Shown piece by piece: positions 13,042 through 18,750 of a DNA stretch of 18,750 bases (position 1 is its first letter; each line of letters starts with the position of its first letter). The DNA is taken from assembly GCA_003170655.1 (NCBI GenBank), contig PMYY01000062.1:5638-24387 (forward strand), given 5' to 3'. The notes beneath the pieces were generated by a model, which saw nothing but the letters and a program-made list of their open reading frames with translations, had not been told where the DNA came from and ran no database searches. Position numbers and translations under genes: made by a program. The stretch is from Nitrospiraceae bacterium. Lineage in GTDB: Bacteria; Nitrospirota; Thermodesulfovibrionia; Thermodesulfovibrionales; Dissulfurispiraceae.

Positions 13042-13314
13042 TTATTTTATTGAATCTTTCAAGGTTTTACCAGCGGTGAATTTAGGTACTTTTGTTGCAG
13101 CGATCTTGATCTCCTGGCCGGTCCTCGGGTTGCGTCCCTTTCTGGCTTTCCGCTTGGAAACTGAGAATGTCCCGAAGCCCACGAGAGTAACCTTCTGTCC
13201 CTTCTTAAGAGAAAGTCTGATGGCGTCGAGGGTAGAATCGAGGGCCTTCCCCGCGTCAGCCTTGGTGAGACTTGCTGCTGCTGCGATCTTATCGATCAAA
13301 TCGGCTTTTGTCAT
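13042..13314 (-). CDS. HU family DNA-binding protein
   Basis: The 90-residue product is a standard HU/IHF-fold histone-like protein, which dimerises and bends DNA in the nucleoid. It starts MTKADLIDKIAAAASLTK, and the DNA-binding arm carries the family signature GFGTFSVSKRKARKGRNPRTG at about 47-67 with the intercalating Pro in RNPRTG. The length is typical. An AGGAGGG ribosome binding site lies eight bases before the ATG. It has its own promoter and terminator, so it is a single-gene transcript, separated by about 95 bases from the rel gene on the same strand. HU fits better than IHF, because no IHF-specific feature is visible. Confidence 0.96.
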   Translation of the reverse strand: MTKADLIDKIAAAASLTKADAGKALDSTLDAIRLSLKKGQKVTLVGFGTFSVSKRKARKGRNPRTGQEIKIAATKVPKFTAGKTLKDSIK

Positions 13315-13359
13315 AGCTTTGTCCCTCCTTTCTTTGAAAATATTTGCACGTTGCTATAA

Positions 13360-13388
13360 ACAATACCAAGAAGAATGGTTTTTGTCAA
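13360..13388 (-). promoter_or_regulatory. Strong sigma70-type promoter of the HU gene
   Basis: On the minus strand a perfect TTGACA (13383-13388), a 17-base spacer and TATTGT (13360-13365) precede the HU ATG, with transcription expected near 13353 and a leader of about 38 bases. Confidence 0.8.
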
Positions 13389-13408
13389 GAGGGAAAATAG
13401 CGTAAATA

Positions 13409-15520
13409 CTACCTCCGGACATGCAATATACCGTCCATCTGTGATATCTTGTTCATTAGTCCAACAAGCTGATTTTTGTCCTTCACTTCCATGGTGAGCT
13501 CAATCCAGGCCCTTTTGTCGGATGTAGACTCAGCCTTGACTGAAGCTATATTGACATTAACCGAAGATATTAATGCGCTGAGATTGGCCAGGATGCCGGG
13601 TTTGTCGAGCGCTTCAAGATACACCTTGGTCTGAGACGTGGCCTCTCCTTCCTGGCTCCACTGCACTTCGATCATGCGCTCGGTGTCCACCGCCGTTCTT
13701 TCGAGGCTGGAACACTGTTTGCGATGAATGGTAACTCCCTTGCCCTTGGTGATGAAGCCGACAATATTGTCACCCGGCACAGGCATGCAGCACCTGCCAA
13801 TCCGGTAAAGCACGTTGTCGATCCCCTTGATCGTAATGATATCATCCTTAGTCTTGACATGCCGCGTTGTCGTTTTAGGAAGGACGGGCTCTTCCTTCTC
13901 CGGTTCCAATTTATTGATCACTTGCTTGGCTGAGATCTTTCCGTAGCCGATAAGGACATAAAGGTCCTCTATGTTCTGGATGCTGAGGCCCTTAATGACT
14001 TCATCCATCTTGGAAGACTTGAGTATGGCAAGTGGCAAGCCGTGCCTCCGCAGCTCTTCTTCGATCAGCTTGGTTCCAAGCTCGATTCCGCCCTTTCTTT
14101 CCTCAGCCCTCGTCCACTGGCGGATTCTGCTCTTCGCACGCTGGGTCACGACGAATTTGAGCCAGTCCTTGCTTGGAGTCTGTGTCGGCGAAGTAAGGAT
14201 CTCGACCACATCTCCGCTGTTAAGCTTATATCTCAGCGGCACGATTCTTCCGTTCACCTTTGCCCCGATGCATCTATTCCCGACAGCGGAGTGAATGCTG
14301 AAGGCGAAATCGATCGGAGTGGAATCCACCGGCAGTTCCTTGATGTCACCCGCAGGTGTGAAGACATATACTGTGTCGGGGATAACCTCTCCTTTCACCG
14401 CTTCCAGAAATTCCTTGGCATCAGATATCTCTTTCACTAGATCACGCAGCCATGTAACAAATCTTGCACTCTTGCTGTCCCGCGCGGCCTTCTCCTTGTA
14501 ACGCCAGTGCGCTGCGATGCCCTCCTCGGCGATCTCGTCCATCTCCTTCGTACGTATCTGCAACTCGACCCTCTCTCCGGAGGGGCCGACTACCGTGGTA
14601 TGCAGAGACTGATACATGTTCGACTTGGGAAGGCTGATAAAGTCCTTAAACCGGCCCGGCACAAGGGGCCACAGGGAATGTATGATGCCAAGGATATCGT
14701 AACAATGGGCCACAGTGTCTGTGATGATCCTGATACCGATGACGTCGTAGACCTGTTCGAACGGAATCTTCTGCTTTATAATCTTCTGATATATGCCGTA
14801 GTTGTGCTTCAGTCGCCCCTTGATCTTGGCGTCTATCCCTAGCGGCTCCAGTTTTTCAGATATGATCGAGATGACTTCGCTGATAAATTTGCCGCTCTCT
14901 TCCTTTCTCTGTGCAACCTTTAACTGCAATTCATTGTAAAGATCGGGCATGAGGGTTTTGAAGCAGAGGTCTTCGAGCTCGATGCGGAGCCAACCTATGC
15001 CGAGCCTGTTGGCAAGGGGAGCATAAATATCGAGGGTCTCCCGCGCAATCCTACGCTGTTTTTCTTCTGATAGATGTTCAAGGGTCCTCATGTTATGCAG
15101 CCTGTCGGCGAACTTGATGAGTATGACCCTCACGTCCTTGGCCATAGCCAGTAGCATCTTCCTGAAATTCTCGGCCTGCGCTTCCTCGCGCGTCATAAAC
15201 TCGACCTTGCTCAGCTTGGTCACCGCGTCAACGAGAAATGCAATCTCGACCCCGAACATCTCCTTAATGTCTTCAGCCGACATCCCGGTATCTTCAATCG
15301 TATCATGGAGAAAGCCTGCCGCGATAGTTGCCGAATCGAGCTTCATGTCGGCAAGTATGTCCGCGACCGAGATTGGGTGCTGGATGTAGGGTGAGCCTTC
15401 CACCCTCTTTTGACTGCAGTGGGCCTCGCGGGAAAAGATATATGCCTTCTTTATGATGTCGATATTAGCCTTGGGATTGTAAGCAAGGACTTTCTCAATC
15501 AGGCTTTCGATCTTTTCCAT
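13409..15520 (-). CDS. Bifunctional (p)ppGpp synthetase/hydrolase, Rel/SpoT type
   Basis: The 703-residue protein makes and degrades the stringent-response alarmone (p)ppGpp. The hydrolase HD domain (about 1-190) is intact: His48, HDTIEDT at 72-78 and ADRLHNMRTL at 138-147. The synthetase (about 225-345) shows GRLKHNYGIYQK, RFKD at 290-293 and LPKSNMYQSLHTT; RxKD is the form found in bifunctional enzymes. The regulatory half follows: TGS (about 384-445), a conserved-Cys region (RCCMPVPGDNIVGF, and HRKQC), and a C-terminal ACT (about 632-703). All parts are present at normal length, so it probably carries out both reactions. The ATG has no ribosome binding site, and TATAAT ends five bases before it. 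The gene is divergent from murA across 80 bases. Confidence 0.96.
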   Translation of the reverse strand: MEKIESLIEKVLAYNPKANIDIIKKAYIFSREAHCSQKRVEGSPYIQHPISVADILADMKLDSATIAAGFLHDTIEDTGMSAEDIKEMFGVEIAFLVDAVTKLSKVEFMTREEAQAENFRKMLLAMAKDVRVILIKFADRLHNMRTLEHLSEEKQRRIARETLDIYAPLANRLGIGWLRIELEDLCFKTLMPDLYNELQLKVAQRKEESGKFISEVISIISEKLEPLGIDAKIKGRLKHNYGIYQKIIKQKIPFEQVYDVIGIRIITDTVAHCYDILGIIHSLWPLVPGRFKDFISLPKSNMYQSLHTTVVGPSGERVELQIRTKEMDEIAEEGIAAHWRYKEKAARDSKSARFVTWLRDLVKEISDAKEFLEAVKGEVIPDTVYVFTPAGDIKELPVDSTPIDFAFSIHSAVGNRCIGAKVNGRIVPLRYKLNSGDVVEILTSPTQTPSKDWLKFVVTQRAKSRIRQWTRAEERKGGIELGTKLIEEELRRHGLPLAILKSSKMDEVIKGLSIQNIEDLYVLIGYGKISAKQVINKLEPEKEEPVLPKTTTRHVKTKDDIITIKGIDNVLYRIGRCCMPVPGDNIVGFITKGKGVTIHRKQCSSLERTAVDTERMIEVQWSQEGEATSQTKVYLEALDKPGILANLSALISSVNVNIASVKAESTSDKRAWIELTMEVKDKNQLVGLMNKISQMDGILHVRR

Positions 15521-15525
15521 TTTTA

Positions 15526-15531
15526 ATTATA
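15526..15531 (-). promoter_or_regulatory. Perfect -10 box five bases before the rel start codon
   Basis: TATAAT lies on the minus strand at 15526-15531, with only five bases before the ATG at 15520. No convincing -35 is found 16-18 bases upstream. If used, it would give a leaderless message. Confidence 0.45.
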
Positions 15532-15563
15532 CCTGTTTTGTCCGGAGAATGTACGCAGGATTT

Positions 15564-15593
15564 CTGACTTCGGCCATCTTGCTGTGGTAAGAT
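15564..15593 (+). promoter_or_regulatory. Possible promoter just before murA
   Basis: CTGACT (15564-15569), an 18-base spacer and TAAGAT (15588-15593) lie seven bases before the murA ATG. Both boxes are imperfect. If used, the message would have little or no leader, which fits the lack of a ribosome binding site. Confidence 0.4.
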
Positions 15594-15600
15594 AAATTCC

Positions 15601-16857
15601 ATGGAACAGTTGATAATAAGGGGCGGCAAACCCCTCAAGGGAGAGGTTACCATAAGCGGATCAAAGAATGCGGCCCTGCCGATAATCACAGCTTCACTGC
15701 TGGCTCCCGGCGTCCACCAGATCACAAATGTGCCGGAACTGCGTGATGTGGCCACCATGGGGCGTTTAATCGGACATATGGGCGGTCTCACCGGTTACCG
15801 CGAAGGCATCATGACACTCGATACAGGGCGCTTACGGACCCCTGAAGCTCCATACGAAATGGTCAAGACCATGCGGGCATCGGTTCTCGTTCTCGGCCCT
15901 TTAGTGGCGCGGTTCGGAAAGGCACGGGTGTCTCTTCCCGGCGGATGCGCCATCGGTGGCCGCCCAATAGATCAGCACATTAAGGGGCTCGAAAAGATGG
16001 GCGCCAAGATTACGCTTGAAAGCGGCTACGTCATTGCAAGGGCGAGGCAGCTGAAAGGTACCAAGATCTATTTTGACATGGCCACCGTTACCGGCACCGA
16101 AAATATTATGATGGCCGCGACGCTTGCGAAGGGAACGACTATTCTGGAAAACTCAGCTCGCGAGCCAGAAGTTAAAGACCTTGCGGATTGCCTAATATCC
16201 ATGGGGGCCAAGATAAAAGGAGCTGGAGAAAGCGTCGTCGAGATCACCGGAGTCGACAGCCTGATACCGATTGCCAACTATTCTGTCATACCGGATCGCA
16301 TTGAAACTGGGACATTCATGGCCATTGCCGGCGCCACCGGCGGCGACATCGTAATCAAAAACTGCCGCATCAATCACCTGGATGCCGTTGTCATGAAGCT
16401 TAAAGATGCCGGATTGCGTTTCGACGAGACGAAGAAAGGGCTCAGGGTAATCGGCCCAAAGCGGCCTCAAGCCGGCAGCATAACCACTCTGCCTTATCCC
16501 GGCTTTCCGACCGACATGCAAGCCCAGTTCATGGCCCTCATGACTATCGCAGGAGGCACAAGCATCATCCATGAGAGCATTTTTGAAAACCGATTCATGC
16601 ATGTGGCCGAGCTGCGGCGCATGGGCGCAGATATTTCGATAGACGGCGGGACCGCAGCGGTGAAAGGCGTCGAGCGGCTTACAGGAGCTCCTGTAATGGC
16701 AACTGACCTACGTGCCTCTGCATCACTCATAGTAGCTGCACTCTGCGCAAAGGGTGAGAGCACTATCCAACGAATTTATCACCTCGACAGGGGATATGAA
16801 CGCATCGACGATAAACTCCGAAAGCTCGGCGCCGACGTGAAGCGGGTTATGGAGTAA
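15601..16857 (+). CDS. murA: UDP-N-acetylglucosamine 1-carboxyvinyltransferase
   Basis: The 418-residue product is MurA, which transfers enolpyruvate from phosphoenolpyruvate to UDP-N-acetylglucosamine, the first committed step of peptidoglycan synthesis, in the cytoplasm. The PEP-binding Lys22-Asn23 is in ISGSKNAALP, and the active-site cysteine is Cys116 in LPGGCAIGGRPIDQH. Because the residue is Cys and not Asp, the enzyme is expected to be of the fosfomycin-sensitive type. The two repeated inside-out domains are of normal length. Downstream signatures NRFMHVAELRRMGA and DLRASASLI are intact. The ATG starts the conserved MEQLIIRGGKPL, so it is probably correct although no ribosome binding site precedes it. 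It is divergent from the rel gene and convergent with mutL. Confidence 0.97.
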   Translation: MEQLIIRGGKPLKGEVTISGSKNAALPIITASLLAPGVHQITNVPELRDVATMGRLIGHMGGLTGYREGIMTLDTGRLRTPEAPYEMVKTMRASVLVLGPLVARFGKARVSLPGGCAIGGRPIDQHIKGLEKMGAKITLESGYVIARARQLKGTKIYFDMATVTGTENIMMAATLAKGTTILENSAREPEVKDLADCLISMGAKIKGAGESVVEITGVDSLIPIANYSVIPDRIETGTFMAIAGATGGDIVIKNCRINHLDAVVMKLKDAGLRFDETKKGLRVIGPKRPQAGSITTLPYPGFPTDMQAQFMALMTIAGGTSIIHESIFENRFMHVAELRRMGADISIDGGTAAVKGVERLTGAPVMATDLRASASLIVAALCAKGESTIQRIYHLDRGYERIDDKLRKLGADVKRVME

Positions 16858-16879
16858 AAATCATCCAAACAGCTCAGGA

Positions 16880-17032
16880 ATTATGTATTCAGATTATAGC
16901 GTGATGAATTAGCCTCTGTTAGGAAGTAGAAATATTCTATGGAATTGAAGTTTTCTTCCGGCGGTAAGATTGCCCTGCCGCTCACGCGGCCCCTGATGAC
17001 TCAGACATAACTCATTAATCCGAATACATAAT
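16880..17032. repeat. 153-base noncoding segment bounded by 17-base inverted repeats
   Basis: ATTATGTATTCAGATTA at 16880-16896 is repeated in inverse orientation at 17016-17032 with a single mismatch. The similarity continues weakly inward, with about 9 of the next 15 bases matching. The element fills most of the gap between the convergent murA and mutL genes and contains no frame of note. It could be a miniature inverted-repeat element or a long-range stem acting on both transcripts. I see no clear target-site duplication. Confidence 0.7.
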
Positions 17033-17040
17033 GGCCGACT

Positions 17041-18750
17041 TCACTTTTTGAACATCTTTTTAAGCTCGGCGCTCGATATCCGAATCCTTGTCGGCCTTCC
17101 GTGAGGGCAGCGGTCGGGTTCATCGCAGGCAGCCAGGCTCTTCAGCAGTTCTGAAATCCTCACCCTGTCGGGCACTTCCCTTCCTCTTATGGATGAATGA
17201 CAGGCCAGCCGGGCCGCGACGCTTTTCTGCATTGCATTCAAAGGTCTTTCCGCCCTCTCAGCTCCTGCACCTTCTTCTGCGAGGCAAGCAGCGGTATCAC
17301 CCAGGAGTGATTTAATATCCGCATTACGCAGCATTTCGGGCAGACTCCTTACGATGATCGTGCCGTGCCCGAAATCCTCGGCTTCAATCCCGAAATCATT
17401 CAGCATTTGAAGGTTTTCAATAATGATCTTATACTCCTTCGGCCCTACCTTTGTCTGCTGAGGGAAGAGCATCCGGTGCGATGAGATATCCCTATTCTTC
17501 AATAGCCTTTCATAGTTGATACGCTCATGCGCAGCGTGGTAATCGAGAATAGTTAGACCATCATTTCCCTGAAGCGCTACAAAGGTCTCTCCGATATAAA
17601 TAAACGGCGTTCCGATTTCGTACGCAAGTCCGGGCGATTCCGATATAATTCCGCTGCCGTGAGCACAAAGCCCTTCGGCCAAGAAACTCCTGCCCTCATC
17701 AGCAGACCGCCCATGATCGGTCCCTCCCCCAATGCCGCCTATTGAATAACGACCACCCATGGTTTCGCCTTCCTGGGTCACGGAAAGGAAATCCATGTCA
17801 GAACCCCTCAATGCCTCGCGAGCACTGCTGAAAATGAAATTGTATATGCCGGTCTTATCCTCGAACCGCACCTCCCGCTTGGCAGGATGCACGTTGACGT
17901 CGATCTTCTCCGGATCTATATTGAGAAATAGAAAAAAGACGGGATGTTTATCTCTCGGGACCAGGTTTTCATAAGCCTTGTAGACCGCATGATTGACCGA
18001 CGTGTCCTTGATCGGTCTTTTATTGATGAAAAGGAACTGGCTGCTCCTATTACTGCGCAGATTCGACGCCTTGCCGATGAACGCCTTAAGTGAATAGTCT
18101 CCGACATCAGCTGAAATTTCGATCATATCGTCCACAAAGGCCTTCCCATAGATCTGCATAATTCGCTCCTTCAGAGACATTGAGGGAGCGAGTGTGAGGA
18201 TCTCTTCGCCATCCACCCTGAGGATAAACCCGATGTCATAGTGAGAAAGTGCCTCCCTAGATACGGCATCTATGATGTGATAAGTCTCTGTATTATCCGA
18301 CTTGAGGAATTTTCTGCGCGCAGGTGTATTGAAAAAAAGGTCCTTTACTTCGATGGTAGTTCCTGATGCGGGACAATCACTCCGCCCCCTCAGCTCGCCG
18401 CCCATAATCTCAATGCAAAGCCCTGTTTGACTGCCGGAAAAGTCCTCGCCTTTCGGTGCCGTAACGAGCCTCACCTTAGAGACCGCTGCAATCGATGAAA
18501 GGGCCTCACCCCTGAATCCCATCGAACGAATACGGAAAAGGTCATTCTCCTCGCCGATCTTGCTTGTCGCATACCGCTCAAATGAGAGGAGGGCATCTTC
18601 GCCGTCCATCCCGCTGCCGTTGTCGGAAACCCTGATCAGCCGCTTGCCCGCGCCAACTATCGAAATCTCGATTCTCGTACTGCCGGCGTCTATGGAGTTT
18701 TCGACAAGCTCCTTGACAACGGATGCCGGACGTTCGATTACCTCTCCGGC
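17041..18750 (-). CDS. mutL: DNA mismatch repair protein MutL; N-terminus beyond window edge
   Basis: The frame is open from the right edge to the stop at 17041, giving 569 visible residues; about 20 N-terminal residues are missing. MutL couples mismatch recognition by MutS to strand incision. The GHKL ATPase motifs are intact: AGEVIERPASVVKELVENSIDAG at the edge, SDNGSGM, and GFRGEALSSIAAV. The family's usual FERHATSK reads FERYATSK. The linker is followed by the C-terminal dimerisation domain. Its motif at about 17512-17545 reads DYHAAHERINYE, against DQHAxxExxxxE in endonuclease-active MutL, so Gln is Tyr but the metal-binding acids remain. ACHSSIRG and CPHGRPT, both part of the endonuclease/zinc region, are also present (the latter at 17089-17109). 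Nicking activity is therefore likely. It is convergent with murA. Confidence 0.96.
   Translation of the reverse strand, partial: AGEVIERPASVVKELVENSIDAGSTRIEISIVGAGKRLIRVSDNGSGMDGEDALLSFERYATSKIGEENDLFRIRSMGFRGEALSSIAAVSKVRLVTAPKGEDFSGSQTGLCIEIMGGELRGRSDCPASGTTIEVKDLFFNTPARRKFLKSDNTETYHIIDAVSREALSHYDIGFILRVDGEEILTLAPSMSLKERIMQIYGKAFVDDMIEISADVGDYSLKAFIGKASNLRSNRSSQFLFINKRPIKDTSVNHAVYKAYENLVPRDKHPVFFLFLNIDPEKIDVNVHPAKREVRFEDKTGIYNFIFSSAREALRGSDMDFLSVTQEGETMGGRYSIGGIGGGTDHGRSADEGRSFLAEGLCAHGSGIISESPGLAYEIGTPFIYIGETFVALQGNDGLTILDYHAAHERINYERLLKNRDISSHRMLFPQQTKVGPKEYKIIIENLQMLNDFGIEAEDFGHGTIIVRSLPEMLRNADIKSLLGDTAACLAEEGAGAERAERPLNAMQKSVAARLACHSSIRGREVPDRVRISELLKSLAACDEPDRCPHGRPTRIRISSAELKKMFKK

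Noticed and set aside
1..18750. CRISPR arrays, rRNA, transposases, phage genes
   Set aside because: No regularly spaced repeats, rRNA-like blocks or transposase/integrase motifs were seen in any frame.

Overview
The window is 18.75 kb of bacterial chromosome, roughly half G+C. Most of it is housekeeping genes on the minus strand, with one plus-strand accessory cluster near 9.0-10.7 kb and murA on the plus strand near 15.6-16.9 kb. The gene content (a bifunctional Rel/SpoT, HU, MutL, Nth, a GltB-type glutamate synthase and a c-type cytochrome of the P460 family) suits a Gram-negative or diderm lineage such as Nitrospirota or former Deltaproteobacteria. That placement is inferred from the style of the proteins and is not proven by any marker here.

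Left part (1-8.7 kb), all minus strand. The window opens inside an unrecognised, probably alpha-helical protein cut by the edge. A dodecin, a PyrE-like phosphoribosyltransferase-fold protein with a degraded PRPP loop, endonuclease III with a Cys-to-His change in its [4Fe-4S] motif, and the glutamate synthase large subunit follow rightward. The start of this block is a HAD-hydrolase/thioredoxin-reductase-like fusion with its own promoter. The fusion, gltB and nth are closely spaced (48 and about 22 bases) and probably form one operon, transcribed fusion -> gltB -> nth. No gltD lies beside gltB.

Middle part (8.9-10.7 kb), plus strand. This is the most distinctive region. A promoter with a tandem 11-base repeat drives a 69-residue single-TM protein. 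A second promoter almost touches the start codon of a run of small membrane proteins: 41 and 34 residues, paralogous, sharing the signature KPGWWxxHxxAxxxxxxLGH. A three-TM protein follows, whose frame continues past a TAG into another hydrophobic segment, then an exported cytochrome P460-family protein ending in CxxCH and a terminator. I infer a membrane redox module in which the mini-proteins may bind heme through paired histidines.

Right part (10.7-18.75 kb). On the minus strand are an NDUFA9-like atypical SDR, a CaCA-family cation exchanger behind a 21-codon coupled leader ORF, HU (clear promoter and terminator) and the bifunctional Rel. Rel and murA are divergent, and both seem to have -10 boxes almost touching the start codon. 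A 153-base segment bounded by 17-base inverted repeats separates murA from mutL, which runs off the right edge.
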